Source: Gammaproteobacteria bacterium
Lineage (GTDB): Bacteria > Pseudomonadota > Gammaproteobacteria > Pseudomonadales > Azotimanducaceae
Reading direction: 5' to 3'
Assembly: GCA_028821125.1 (NCBI GenBank)
Contig: JAPPHD010000074.1
Span: forward strand, 1 to 64,000
DNA length: 64,000 nucleotides
Shown: positions 10,966-20,951 of the stretch, one piece after another
Layout of the letters: every line of letters starts with the position of its first letter
How positions within the stretch are numbered: position 1 is the first letter of the stretch
Program-made: the position numbers and the translations under genes
Notes under the pieces: generated by a model
What the model was told of the DNA's origin: nothing
Database searches by the model: none
Seen by the model: only the letters and a program-made list of their open reading frames with translations

Positions 10966-11423
10966 TGCGCTACGGGCGGGTCAGCCCCTGTATCGGCGTC
11001 TGCTCCACCACCTACGGAGACCTCGTCTGCCGTGGCTGCAACCGCTTCGCCCACGAGGTGGTGCAGTGGAACGGCTATGACGACGGGCAACGGGACGCCA
11101 TTTGGGGCCGACTGGAGGAATTGCGCGACGGCTCGCTTGCCGGCGTGCTGTCCAATGAGCGGGTGGGGATGCTCTGCGCGGCCGCCGAATCGGTGAAGAT
11201 TCGTGACCGGGCCGGCTTGAGCGATGCATCGCTGGCTTATGAAGTGCTCAGGCGCCTGGCGATGCGCAGGATGCCCTTGCCCTGGGGGAGGAGTGAAGCA
11301 GTGGTAAACGAGGGGAACAAGAGACTGTCTTCAGCCAGGGAGATTCTGTCCGTCATCAATCGGGAGTTTCACAACCGCTCCCTGGCCACCTACGAGCGAA
11401 GTTACAGGATTCCAGCTGAATGA
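10965..11423 (+). CDS. DUF1289 domain-containing protein
   Basis: SPCIGVCSTTYGDLVCRGCNRFAHEVVQWNGY Cys motif typical of DUF1289. Confidence 0.75.
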   Translation: MRYGRVSPCIGVCSTTYGDLVCRGCNRFAHEVVQWNGYDDGQRDAIWGRLEELRDGSLAGVLSNERVGMLCAAAESVKIRDRAGLSDASLAYEVLRRLAMRRMPLPWGRSEAVVNEGNKRLSSAREILSVINREFHNRSLATYERSYRIPAE

Positions 11424-11452
11424 ACCGCCAGCTGCTTTATGTGATTCTCTTC

Positions 11453-11695
11453 CATGGAACAAATTTCAACTCATTGATTTCAATAGATATTCTATTTGAC
11501 ATAAAACAGTGACTCGACACCGAGAGCAGGCATGCGGTGCGTGCATCCGGCACGCCAGGCGGACGCGTTGTGGTGGAATTCGAGGGCGCAGGGGTGCCTT
11601 AAAGGTGCCGGATGCACGCACCGCACACCTACTCTCTCCCAGCGGGTTTCGGTTCCTTGCGCGTCAGCGTCCCGGCGGGGCGGGTTGGGAACTTT
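11453..11695 (-). repeat. Hairpin repeat copy A (243 bp module)
   Basis: Shares head catggaacaaa.ttcaac...ttgattt and tail ggttccttgcgcgtc..cgtcccggcg with copies B, C and E; module spacing 11453->11696 = 243 bp. Confidence 0.85.
11533..11625. repeat. Perfect 21-bp inverted repeat of copy A (51-nt loop)
   Basis: tgcggtgcgtgcatccggcac (11533-11553) is the exact reverse complement of gtgccggatgcacgcaccgca (11605-11625); pairing extends imperfectly through gagagcagg / cctactctc. Confidence 0.95.
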
Positions 11696-11938
11696 CATGG
11701 AACAAAGTTCAACCTTTTGATTTTAAAGAAAAATCCATTTGACAGAATATCGGAAATCTCAACAGCGAGTTCGCATGCGGCGCTTCCCTTTCGGCGCACG
11801 GCCCTTTCATCCTGCCGTACGCAAGGCTATCGAGCGAGCTTAACGCGCCGAAAGGGAAGCGCCGCATGCAAACTCTTTCCCGAGATTCGGCGTTGTTCCT
11901 TTCACGTCCTAGTCCCAGGGTGGGGGATTCCCGACTCG
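11696..11938 (-). repeat. Hairpin repeat copy B (243 bp module)
   Basis: catggaacaaagttcaaccttttgatttt head; tail ttcctttcacgtcctagtcccagggtgggggattcccgactcg; next head at 11939, again 243 bp. Confidence 0.85.
11773..11869. repeat. Perfect 25-bp inverted repeat of copy B (47-nt loop)
   Basis: gcatgcggcgcttccctttcggcgc (11773-11797) is the exact reverse complement of gcgccgaaagggaagcgccgcatgc (11845-11869). Confidence 0.95.
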
Positions 11939-11985
11939 CATGGAAAAAACCTCACGCCATTGATTTGAAAAGATTTGTTGTTGGG
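11939..11985 (-). repeat. Truncated hairpin repeat copy C (head only)
   Basis: catggaaaaaacctcacgccattgatttgaaaag aligns with heads of A and B but no hairpin follows. Confidence 0.65.
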
Positions 11986-12033
11986 GGTCGACTTTCCAAT
12001 CAATTCCTTTGATCGGGGCACCGGCGAGATCCA

Positions 12034-12756
12034 TTAGTCCGGGCTTCGATAGGGAGCGGCCAGGGAGAAACATTCCAGGTCGAAGTGCCCGCTCCGTTCG
12101 CGCAGGACCCATCCGCAGCGTTGCCAGCTTCCGAGTACATAGCGGATACCTTCCGGGGTGACGTGAACGCCGGGTCGATGGGTATGTCCGTGGATCAGCG
12201 TTCGCGCCGCCTGTTCTTGCATCAGTCCGGTCACTGCGGCCGGAGTCACATCCATGATGTTGTCGGCCTTGTTTGCGTTGGCGGCGGCGCTCTCGGCGCG
12301 CATTTGCGCACCGATCCGCCGGCGCTCCTCAAGGGGACGCGCCAGCATTTTCCTTCGCCAGGCGTCGGAGCGGACCGTGCGGCGGAACTCGACGTAGGCG
12401 GTGTCTTCCGTGCAGAGGGAGTCGCCGTGAGTCAGTATCAGTCCGTCTTTGGTGCGATGGGGATCGTCTATCAGGATGGCGCCGGTGCGCGACGCGAAAC
12501 CGGGGCCCCAGAGGAAGTCCCGGTTGCCGGGCATGAGCAACACCACCGCGGCGCCGGCGGCGTCCCGGAGCACGGAACAGGTCCCTTCGGCCAGGTCGGC
12601 GTCGTCGTCGTCTCCGATCCATGCCTCGAAGAGATCTCCCAGAACGAAGATTTCGTCGGCCCAGCCCGCTTCGTGGGCCAGGCACTCGCTGAAGCGCGTG
12701 AACGCAGGGCTCTGCACGCAGTCCAGGTGCAGGTCGGAGAGGAAGATGCGGTTCAT
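12034..12756 (-). CDS. lpxH: UDP-2,3-diacylglucosamine diphosphatase
   Basis: RIFLSDLHLD, VLGDLFEAWIGDDD, LLMPGNRDFLWG, LTHGDSLCTEDTAY, HGHTHRPG calcineurin-like metal motifs. Confidence 0.95.
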   Translation of the reverse strand: MNRIFLSDLHLDCVQSPAFTRFSECLAHEAGWADEIFVLGDLFEAWIGDDDDADLAEGTCSVLRDAAGAAVVLLMPGNRDFLWGPGFASRTGAILIDDPHRTKDGLILTHGDSLCTEDTAYVEFRRTVRSDAWRRKMLARPLEERRRIGAQMRAESAAANANKADNIMDVTPAAVTGLMQEQAARTLIHGHTHRPGVHVTPEGIRYVLGSWQRCGWVLRERSGHFDLECFSLAAPYRSPD

Positions 12757-12875
12757 ACTAAAGGCCGGCAGGCTTTTGCCACGGGGCGCCGGGCCGTGCC
12801 GGGGTTCCGCCGCATCTCAATCCATCCGGCGGCGAGGCGGCGGCATGCCTTGCGCGAGGGGATGTTCGGCAAAGC

Positions 12876-13724
12876 TCAGGCCTGGCCGGCTGAAATGAGC
12901 GTATTCTGCAGGAGGGCGAGCCGCGTCATGGGCCCTACGCCGCCGGGTACGGGGGTGATCCAGGCGGCCCGTTGCCTGGCTTCCTCGAATGCCACATCGC
13001 CGTGCAGCTTGCCGTTCTCGCCGCGGGTGAAGCCGACATCGATTACCACCGCTCCGGGCTTGACCCAGTCTCCCTTGACCAGGCCGGGTACGCCGGCGGC
13101 GGCGATGAGGATGTCGGCTTCCCGGGCCTTGGCCGCGGTGTCCAGGGTGAACTTGTGTGCCGTGGTCACCGTGCAGCCGACGCGCAGCAACTCGAGGCCC
13201 ATGGGCCGGCCCAGGTGGTTGGAGGCGCCTATGACGGTGGCTTCGGCGCCCTTGTACTCGATGCCGGTGCGGTCGAGAAGCTGCATGATGCCCTTTGGCG
13301 TGCAGGAACGCAGCACGGGACGGCGCAGGGCGAGTCGTCCGATGTTGTAGGGGTGGAAGCCGTCGATGTCTTTCTCCGGTTCGATCCGGTCGATGATTCG
13401 ATCGGCATCGATGTGTGCAGGCAACGGCAACTGCACGAGAATTCCGTCGATGCTGGAGTCGCGGTTGAGCGCGGAGACGCGGCTCTCCAGGTCCTGCTGG
13501 GTCACGTTAGCAGAGACGTGCTGCACGACGGAGTGAAAGCCCACCTGGTCGCAATCGCGCCGCTTGGCATTGACGTAGACCACGGAGCCGGGGTCGTTGC
13601 CCACCAGGATGACCGCGAGCCCGGGGGGGCGCTTGCCGGCGGCGACCGCCGCCGCCACGGTTTCCCGCATCTCGTTTCTCAATTCACGGGCGATCCCCGC
13701 CCCGTCGAGTATCCTGGCCGCCAT
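12876..13724 (-). CDS. folD: Bifunctional methylenetetrahydrofolate dehydrogenase/cyclohydrolase
   Basis: AVILVGNDPGSVVYVNAKRRDCDQVG, GILVQLPLP, PVPGGVGPMTRLALLQNT. Confidence 0.96.
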   Translation of the reverse strand: MAARILDGAGIARELRNEMRETVAAAVAAGKRPPGLAVILVGNDPGSVVYVNAKRRDCDQVGFHSVVQHVSANVTQQDLESRVSALNRDSSIDGILVQLPLPAHIDADRIIDRIEPEKDIDGFHPYNIGRLALRRPVLRSCTPKGIMQLLDRTGIEYKGAEATVIGASNHLGRPMGLELLRVGCTVTTAHKFTLDTAAKAREADILIAAAGVPGLVKGDWVKPGAVVIDVGFTRGENGKLHGDVAFEEARQRAAWITPVPGGVGPMTRLALLQNTLISAGQA

Positions 13725-14075
13725 GACGCCCCCGAAAAGGCGCATTCTAGCGCGGATGGGGCGGCGGCGATCCAGACTCCGGGCCGCCGGGTGTCGTACC
13801 GGATTGGATTCTGGTCGACCCTTGGGGCTCCGCCCGCCGCTCAGATTTGCCCGGTATACTCGCTCCTCGCGGCTTGTCAGGCGGGTACGTCGGCGTTCGC
13901 GGGGCGATGCCGGACGTGCGCCAGGGGCGCCCGGCCGTTGCGTTGCGTCGAAACCGCTTCAAGGCGGTCAAGATTTTGAATTTTCTGCTGATTTGACGGT
14001 CGAATGAGCCGCCAGTATCATCCGCCCGCCGCCGGCAGGGGGCTGCTGGTCAAACCCGCCGGGCGGCAGGTTAGC

Positions 14076-14152
<77 letters not shown>

Positions 14153-14221
14153 GATTGAACCGGGCGCGAAACCGGCCGCCGCCGGCGGATGCGCCGTAGT
14201 GAGAGGCGAGCGGCCGCTATT

Positions 14222-14298
14222 GCGCCCGTAGCTCAACCGGACAGAGCATCGGCCTTCTAAGCCGAGGGTTGAAGGTTCGAGTCCTTCCGGGCGTGCCA
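14222..14298 (+). tRNA. tRNA-Arg (TCT), CCA encoded
   Basis: gcgcccgtagctcaaccggacagagcatcggccttctaagccga...ggttcgagtccttccgggcgtgcca; anticodon loop cttctaa. Confidence 0.95.
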
Positions 14299-14320
14299 GC
14301 CGGCCGGCAAACAGACTGAC

Positions 14321-14397
14321 GGTGGACGTAGCTCAGCCGGTAGAGCTCCGGGTTGTGGTCCCGGCGGTCGTGGGTTCGAACCCCATCGTCCACCCCA
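14321..14397 (+). tRNA. tRNA-His (GTG), with encoded G-1 and CCA
   Basis: ggtggacgtagctcagccggtagagctccgggttgtggtcccgg...ggttcgaaccccatcgtccacccca; anticodon loop ttgtggt. Confidence 0.95.
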
Positions 14398-14510
14398 ATT
14401 CATCGCGATGACCGGATTACGAACGGGGCCATGCAAGAGCTTCATAAAAAAACAGCGACCGGGTGGCAGGCCGGCGCTAGCCGCCAGATCCGCAATTGAG
14501 AGGTCCGCTC

Positions 14511-15878
14511 ATGCAGGTATCAGTGGAAAAGACCTCGGACCTTGAGCGGCGCCTCACCATAGTCGTCCCCTCCGAGCAGTTCGAAAACCGGGTTTCCTCC
14601 TGGCTTAACGAGACCCGCAGTCGCGTCCGCCTGCCCGGCTTCCGGCCCGGCAAGGTTCCGATGAAGGAAGTGCGCCGGCGGTTTGGCGCCGCGGCCCGGG
14701 AAGAAACGGCAAGCGACGTCATGCGGGCAAGCTTCATGGAAGCCGTTCAGCGGGAAGCGCTCTCGCCCGCGGGTTCGCCGGTACTGCAGGTCGTCAAGCT
14801 CGACTCGGGCGTCGACTTCGAGTTCACGGCCACCTTCGAGGTGTTTCCCCCGGTTGAACTCGCCGACTTCTCCAGCCTTGAGGTGGCGCGTCCGACCTGC
14901 GAGATCACGGCGGGCGACATCGACGACATGGTGCAAAGGCTGCGCGAACAACGTCGCGAGTGGGAGGAAGTGGAACGGGGAGCCGAAGAAGGCGACCTGG
15001 TGACGGTCGACTTCGAGGGCCTGCTCGACGGCGAGCCCTTTGAGGGCAACAAGGGCCAGGACGCCGTTTTCGAAGTCGGTTCCGGACGCATGATCGAGGA
15101 TTTCGACCAGGCCATTCGAGGTATGGCGGCGGGGGACACCCGGGAGTTTCCGGCAGATTTTCCCGACGACTACCACAACGACGAACTGGCCGGGAAGACC
15201 GTGGACTTCACGGCCACCCTGAACACCGTAAAGGAGCCGCGATTGCCCGAGGTGGACGACGAATTCATCCGCGCCTTCGGCGTCGAGGACGGCGACATGG
15301 AAGCGTTTCGCGAAGAAGTCGCGGGCAACATGCGCCGGGAACTCGACGGCGCCATCCGGGCGCAGGTCAAGAGCCGCGTCATGGATCAACTGGTCGACAG
15401 CCACGATATCCAGCTCCCCCAGGCGCTCGTTCACCAGGAGATTCACGCCCTGAAAGACCGCATGCTGCAGCGCGTGCGGGAAGCCGACCTCAAGTCGGTA
15501 TCGCTGCCGGACGAGCTGTTCCGGGAGCGGGCCGAACGTCAGGTTGCCCTTGGCCTGATCACCCGGGAAGTAATCCGGGAGCACGAACTGACGGCGAAAC
15601 CGGAAAAGATCAGGGAACGGGTCGAGGAGCTGGCCGAGCCTTACGCCGACAAGGATCAGGTAATCGCCTGGTACTATCAGAACGAGGAACAACTCGCCGG
15701 CGTGGAAATGGCCGTGCTCGAAGACAGCGTCGTCGAGACCGTGCTCGCGGCAGCTCAGGTGTGTTTGCAGGAAAGGTCCTATGCCGACATCATTGCCGGC
15801 AAGATGCTCGAGGACAGCGAAGCGGATGAGGAGGACGCAGGCGCTACGGAACTGCCGTCCGACGAACCCGCGGGTTGA
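14511..15878 (+). CDS. tig: Trigger factor
   Basis: MQVSVEKTSDLERRLTI, SRVRLPGFRPGKVPMKEVRRRFG; upstream of clpP-clpX. Confidence 0.97.
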   Translation: MQVSVEKTSDLERRLTIVVPSEQFENRVSSWLNETRSRVRLPGFRPGKVPMKEVRRRFGAAAREETASDVMRASFMEAVQREALSPAGSPVLQVVKLDSGVDFEFTATFEVFPPVELADFSSLEVARPTCEITAGDIDDMVQRLREQRREWEEVERGAEEGDLVTVDFEGLLDGEPFEGNKGQDAVFEVGSGRMIEDFDQAIRGMAAGDTREFPADFPDDYHNDELAGKTVDFTATLNTVKEPRLPEVDDEFIRAFGVEDGDMEAFREEVAGNMRRELDGAIRAQVKSRVMDQLVDSHDIQLPQALVHQEIHALKDRMLQRVREADLKSVSLPDELFRERAERQVALGLITREVIREHELTAKPEKIRERVEELAEPYADKDQVIAWYYQNEEQLAGVEMAVLEDSVVETVLAAAQVCLQERSYADIIAGKMLEDSEADEEDAGATELPSDEPAG

Positions 15879-15914
15879 TCGTCGACAGGGAAGCCTGCCA
15901 TCGCCATCCCGCTT

Positions 15915-15987
15915 GAAGGATCTCGAAGGAGCTTGAGGGAGCTTGAAGGAGTCGAACGAGTAGAAGGATGTAGAAGGAGCAGAAGCA
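15915..15987 (+). repeat. Array of about eight GAAGGA-like hexamers at 9-10 nt spacing
   Basis: gaagga/gaagga/gaggga/gaagga/gaacga/gaagga/gaagga/gaagca at 15915, 15925, 15935, 15945, 15954, 15963, 15973, 15982, ending just before the clpP ATG (15989). Confidence 0.85.
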
Positions 15988-15988
15988 G

Positions 15989-16618
15989 ATGAAAGAGACC
16001 AGCGCACTGGGCCTGGTACCCATGGTGGTCGAACAGTCGTCGCGGGGCGAGCGCGCCTACGACATCTATTCCCGGCTGCTGAAAGACCGGATCGTATTCG
16101 TCGTGGGGCCGGTGGAAGACCAGGTCGCCAACCTCGTCATCGCCCAGATCCTGTACCTGGAGTCGGAGAACCCGGACAAGGACATCCACATGTACATCAA
16201 CTGCCCGGGCGGTGCCGTGACCTCGGGGATGGCCATCTACGACACGATGCAGTTCGTGCGCTGCAACGTCAGCACGCTGTGCATCGGCCAGGCCGCCAGC
16301 ATGGGCGCCTTCCTGCTTGCCGCGGGCGAGCCCGGCAAGCGCTATGCGCTGCCCAACTCCCGCATGATGATCCACCAGCCCGCGATGGGCGGCGCCCGGG
16401 GGGTTGCGGCCGACATCGAAATCCAGGCGAAGGAGATCCTGCACATGCGGGAGCGGCTGAACCGGTTGCTCGCCCGGCATACGGGCCAGCCGGTGGAACG
16501 CATCAAGGCCGACTCCGACCGCGACTTCTGGATGAGCCCCGACGACGCTGAGGAATACGGCCTGGTCGACCGCGTGCAGCAGCCGCGCAAGACGCTGCCC
16601 GCAGTGGTCGGGCAGTAG
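15989..16618 (+). CDS. clpP: ATP-dependent Clp protease proteolytic subunit
   Basis: [38 protein letters not shown] catalytic Ser/His motifs. Confidence 0.98.
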   Translation: MKETSALGLVPMVVEQSSRGERAYDIYSRLLKDRIVFVVGPVEDQVANLVIAQILYLESENPDKDIHMYINCPGGAVTSGMAIYDTMQFVRCNVSTLCIGQAASMGAFLLAAGEPGKRYALPNSRMMIHQPAMGGARGVAADIEIQAKEILHMRERLNRLLARHTGQPVERIKADSDRDFWMSPDDAEEYGLVDRVQQPRKTLPAVVGQ

Positions 16619-16697
16619 GCCGGCAAGCGCCGGCGAGGCTTGAAATATCCCCGGATAAACCGCAAGGTAAAGATGACGGAACCCTGTCGAGGTAAGC

Positions 16698-17978
16698 ATG
16701 GCTGACGAAGGCGGTAGGCGAGGCGACTCCACGAAGCTGCTTTATTGCTCCTTCTGCGGCAAGAGCCAGCACGAGGTTCGCAAGCTCATTGCGGGTCCGT
16801 CCGTGTTCATCTGCGACGAGTGCGTTGAACTCTGCAACGACATCATCCGCGAGGAGGTCTCGGAGGGTGCGCAGAGCGGCGACGGCGACAAGCTGCCCGT
16901 CCCCGCTGAAATCAACGGCATTCTCGATGAGTACGTCATCGGCCAGGAACACGCCAAGAAAGTCCTCTCGGTGGCCGTCTACAACCACTACAAGCGGCTG
17001 AATTACTCGGGCAAGAAAGACGACGTGGAGCTTTCCAAGTCGAACATCCTGCTGATCGGCCCCACCGGCTGCGGCAAGACGCTGCTCGCGGAAACCCTTG
17101 CCAGGCTGCTCGACGTGCCGTTCACCATCGCCGATGCCACAACGCTCACCGAAGCGGGCTATGTCGGCGAAGATGTCGAGAACATCATTCAGAAGCTCCT
17201 GCAGAAATGCGACTACGACGTGGAACGTGCCCAGGTGGGCATCGTCTACATCGACGAGATCGACAAGATTTCCCGCAAGTCCGACAACCCTTCCATCACC
17301 CGCGACGTGTCCGGAGAAGGCGTCCAGCAGGCCCTCCTGAAACTGATCGAGGGCACCATCGCCTCCGTCCCGCCCCAGGGCGGCCGCAAGCACCCGCAGC
17401 AGGAATTCCTGCAGGTCGACACGTCGAATATCCTGTTCATCTGCGGCGGCGCCTTCGCGGGACTCGACAAGGTGATTCTGGAACGGTCCGACAAGTCCGG
17501 AATCGGCTTCGGCGCGGAGGTGCGAGGCGAGGAATCGCGCAAGCAGATCGGCGCGACCCTGCGCCTGGTCGAGCCCGAGGACCTGATCCGTTACGGGCTC
17601 ATTCCCGAATTCGTCGGCCGGCTGCCGGTGGTCGCCACCCTTGAGGAACTCGACATTCACGCGCTGATGAGAATCCTCACCGAGCCGAGAAACTCCCTGA
17701 CCAAGCAGTACGCGAAGCTCTTCGAGATGGAAGGCGTCGAGGTGGATTTCCGCGAAGACGCCCTCAAGGCCGTCGCGCAGCGGGCCATGGACCGAAAGAC
17801 GGGTGCCCGGGGCCTGCGCTCGATTCTCGAAGCCGTGCTGCTCGACACCATGTACGACCTGCCGTCGTCCGACCCCATCGCCAAGGTGGTGATCGATGCG
17901 AGCGTGATTACCGGCGAAAGCAAGCCCATGCTCATGTACGAGAACCGGGACAAGGTCGCCGCCGCGCCGGAAGACTGA
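16698..17978 (+). CDS. clpX: ATP-dependent Clp protease ATP-binding subunit ClpX
   Basis: [30 protein letters not shown] zinc domain; [19 protein letters not shown]. Confidence 0.98.
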   Translation: MADEGGRRGDSTKLLYCSFCGKSQHEVRKLIAGPSVFICDECVELCNDIIREEVSEGAQSGDGDKLPVPAEINGILDEYVIGQEHAKKVLSVAVYNHYKRLNYSGKKDDVELSKSNILLIGPTGCGKTLLAETLARLLDVPFTIADATTLTEAGYVGEDVENIIQKLLQKCDYDVERAQVGIVYIDEIDKISRKSDNPSITRDVSGEGVQQALLKLIEGTIASVPPQGGRKHPQQEFLQVDTSNILFICGGAFAGLDKVILERSDKSGIGFGAEVRGEESRKQIGATLRLVEPEDLIRYGLIPEFVGRLPVVATLEELDIHALMRILTEPRNSLTKQYAKLFEMEGVEVDFREDALKAVAQRAMDRKTGARGLRSILEAVLLDTMYDLPSSDPIAKVVIDASVITGESKPMLMYENRDKVAAAPED

Positions 17979-18001
17979 GTGCTGCCCGGGCACACCCCGC
18001 C

Positions 18002-20413
18002 ATGACCGAAAACCCGATTACCGGCCTGCCGGTGCTGCCGTTGCGCGACATGGTGGTCTATCCGCACAGCGTGCACCCCCTGTTCGTCGGCACCGAGAGT
18101 TCCATCAGGGCGCTCGATGCGGCGATGAGCGCCGGCAAGAGCATCCTGCTGGTGGCAAAGCGGGATGCCACGGCCGAACGCCTGGAAGCCGGCGATGTCT
18201 TCTCGGTCGGTACACTGGCCACCATCCTGCAACTGCTGAAGCTGCCTGACGGCACCGTGAAGGTGCTGGTCGAAGGCGAACGGCGGGCCAGGATCACGCG
18301 GCTGGACTTCGATGGCCATTACATCGTCGCCGATGTCGAGACAGTGCCGGAAGGGGAGGCGAACGCTTCCGAGGTGCAAAAGGGCATTCAGATGGCCATG
18401 TCCCAGTTCGAGGAGTTCGCGCAGTTCAGCAAGAAAGTGCCGCAGGAGGTGCTGGCCACGCTGTCCGGCATCGACGACCCCGCGCGGCTCATCGACTCGA
18501 TCGCCTCGCACATGGCCCTCTCGGTCAAGGACAGGCAGGCCGTTCTCGAATCCTTCGATCTCAAGAGGAGGATCGACCTGGTCCTGTCGCTGATGGACAC
18601 CCACCTCGATGTCCAGCGGCTGGAAAAGGACATCCGCGGCCGCGTCAAGAAACAGATGGAGAAGAGCCAGCGGGAGTACTACCTCAACGAGCAGATCAAG
18701 GCGATCCAGAAGGAACTCGGCGATATCCAGGAAGGCTCCAACGAGATCGATCAACTGGCGGCGAAGGTCGCCGAAGCCCGCATGCCGAAGGATGCCAGGA
18801 ACAAGGCGCTCGCAGAACTGGGCAAGCTGAAGCTGATGGCCCCGATGTCGGCCGAGGCGACCGTGGTCCGCGGTTATCTCGACTGGATGCTGAGCATGCC
18901 CTGGAAGAAACGCAGCCGCGTGCGCCGGGATCTCCCGAAAGCCCAGCGGATCCTCGACGAGGATCACTACGGGCTTGAGGAGGTCAAGGAGCGGATCATC
19001 GAGTTCCTGGCGGTGCAGAGCCGGGTGCGCCGCATGAGCGGGCCGGTGCTCTGCTTCGTGGGCCCGCCGGGTGTCGGCAAGACGTCCCTCGGCGAGAGCA
19101 TCGCCCGCGCGACGAATCGCAAGTTCGTGCGGGTGGCGCTGGGCGGCATCCGCGACGAGGCCGAAATACGCGGCCACCGGCGCACCTATATCGGTTCGAT
19201 GCCGGGCCGGATCGTGCAAAAGATGGCCAAGGCCGGCGTCAGCAACCCGTTGTTCCTGCTCGATGAAGTGGACAAGATGGGAACCGATTTCCGGGGCGAT
19301 CCGGCGAGCGCGCTGCTCGAGGTGCTCGATGCCGAGCAGAACGGGACCTTCAACGACCACTATCTCGAAGTCGACTACGATCTCTCGGACGTGTTTTTCG
19401 TGTGCACCTCCAACTCCCTCAACATGCCCCCGGCGCTACTGGACCGAATGGAGGTCATTCGGCTGCCGGGGTACACCGAAGACGAGAAACTCAACATTGC
19501 CGGGCGCTTTCTCATACCCAAGCACCTCGAGCGCTCGGGCCTGAAAACCGGCGAACTCGCCATGACAGACAAGGCGATACTGCACCTGATCCGCTATTAC
19601 ACGAAGGAGGCGGGCGTGCGCGGCCTGGAGCGGGAGATCGCCAAGCTGGCCCGCAAGGTGGTCAAGCGCAAGGCAATGCGGCCGGAAATCGGCGACATCA
19701 GGGTCCGCGCGAAGGACATCGAGAAATACAACGGCGTACGGCGTCACACCTACGGGCTCGCCGAGGAGAACAACCAGATCGGCATCGTCACCGGGCTGGC
19801 CTGGACGGAGGCGGGCGGGGAACTGCTGAATATCGAGGCGGTCGCGGTCCCCGGCAAGGGCCGGCAAACCAAGACCGGCTCACTCGGCGATGTCATGCAG
19901 GAGAGCATCCAGGCGGCGCTCACCTTCGTGCGCAGCCGCGGCGATGCGCTGGGCGTAGCCGGTGACTTCCACGAAAAATACGACCTCCACATTCATGTTC
20001 CGGAAGGCGCCACACCCAAGGACGGCCCCAGCGCCGGCATCGGGATGTGCACGGCCATGGTCTCCGTGGTAACCGGCATCCCCGTTCGCGCCGATGTCGC
20101 GATGACCGGTGAAATCACCCTGCGCGGGCGCGTCCTGCCCATCGGCGGCCTGAAGGAAAAGCTGCTTGCGGCACACCGGGGAGGCATACGTCACGTTGTC
20201 ATTCCGGAAGAAAACGAACGTGACCTCAAAGAGATAGCCGACAACATCAAGGAAAACCTGAACATCCACCCGGTCAAGTGGATGGATGCGGTGCTTGATT
20301 TCGCGCTCGAACGAATGCCGGCACCCCGGTTCGCCGAGGAAGCGGGTCCCCCGGTTTCCGGCCCGGTGGTGGACCTCAACGCTGACGACGAACCGACGGT
20401 CAATCCCCACTGA
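18002..20413 (+). CDS. lon: Lon protease
   Basis: [56 protein letters not shown] catalytic Ser. Confidence 0.98.
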   Translation: MTENPITGLPVLPLRDMVVYPHSVHPLFVGTESSIRALDAAMSAGKSILLVAKRDATAERLEAGDVFSVGTLATILQLLKLPDGTVKVLVEGERRARITRLDFDGHYIVADVETVPEGEANASEVQKGIQMAMSQFEEFAQFSKKVPQEVLATLSGIDDPARLIDSIASHMALSVKDRQAVLESFDLKRRIDLVLSLMDTHLDVQRLEKDIRGRVKKQMEKSQREYYLNEQIKAIQKELGDIQEGSNEIDQLAAKVAEARMPKDARNKALAELGKLKLMAPMSAEATVVRGYLDWMLSMPWKKRSRVRRDLPKAQRILDEDHYGLEEVKERIIEFLAVQSRVRRMSGPVLCFVGPPGVGKTSLGESIARATNRKFVRVALGGIRDEAEIRGHRRTYIGSMPGRIVQKMAKAGVSNPLFLLDEVDKMGTDFRGDPASALLEVLDAEQNGTFNDHYLEVDYDLSDVFFVCTSNSLNMPPALLDRMEVIRLPGYTEDEKLNIAGRFLIPKHLERSGLKTGELAMTDKAILHLIRYYTKEAGVRGLEREIAKLARKVVKRKAMRPEIGDIRVRAKDIEKYNGVRRHTYGLAEENNQIGIVTGLAWTEAGGELLNIEAVAVPGKGRQTKTGSLGDVMQESIQAALTFVRSRGDALGVAGDFHEKYDLHIHVPEGATPKDGPSAGIGMCTAMVSVVTGIPVRADVAMTGEITLRGRVLPIGGLKEKLLAAHRGGIRHVVIPEENERDLKEIADNIKENLNIHPVKWMDAVLDFALERMPAPRFAEEAGPPVSGPVVDLNADDEPTVNPH

Positions 20414-20579
20414 CCCGGCAGCCGGGCCTGTTCATGAATTGGTCGGGCCAGGAGGCGGGTACAGGCTTGCAGTGAAAAAACGCTGTTGGTATAAACGCGA
20501 GGGCTGATCGTAGTCATCATACGGTTGCAAATTCATCTCGGCTGTCCGTTCAAGGGTCGCCGTCATCGAGGGAAAACAC

Positions 20580-20852
20580 GTGAACAAATCCGAACTCACA
20601 GATCGCATCGCAGCAGGATCCGGTATCTCCAGGGCGGCTGCCGCTCGGGCGCTCGAAGCAACGCTTGACGCCATTACAGACTCGCTCAAACAGTCCGACC
20701 CGGTTGCGCTGGTGGGGTTCGGAACGTTCTCCGTCAGGGACCGGGCGGCCCGCACCGGCCGCAATCCCCAGACCGGCGAAACCATCGAGATCGCGGCCTC
20801 CAGGGTGCCGGCATTCAAGGCCGGCAAAACGCTCAAAGACGCTTTGAACTGA
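20580..20852 (+). CDS. hupB: HU family DNA-binding protein
   Basis: [56 protein letters not shown] start. Confidence 0.95.
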   Translation: MNKSELTDRIAAGSGISRAAAARALEATLDAITDSLKQSDPVALVGFGTFSVRDRAARTGRNPQTGETIEIAASRVPAFKAGKTLKDALN

Positions 20853-20907
20853 GGGAAGGCCCCATACCGTTCGACATCCCCAGAGCAGGGATTTCACCAA
20901 TTCGTCT

Positions 20908-20934
20908 AAAGGCGCAGCTTCTGCGCCTTTTTTC
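20908..20934 (+). terminator. Rho-independent terminator after hupB
   Basis: aaaggcgcagcttctgcgccttttttc: GGCGCAG/CTGCGCC stem with a T-run. Confidence 0.85.
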
Positions 20935-20951
20935 TAGGCGCTATTCGAATC

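Noticed and set aside
12085-13350. 421-aa plus-strand ORF opposite lpxH/folD
   Set aside because: Antisense to two well-conserved genes; no domain signal.
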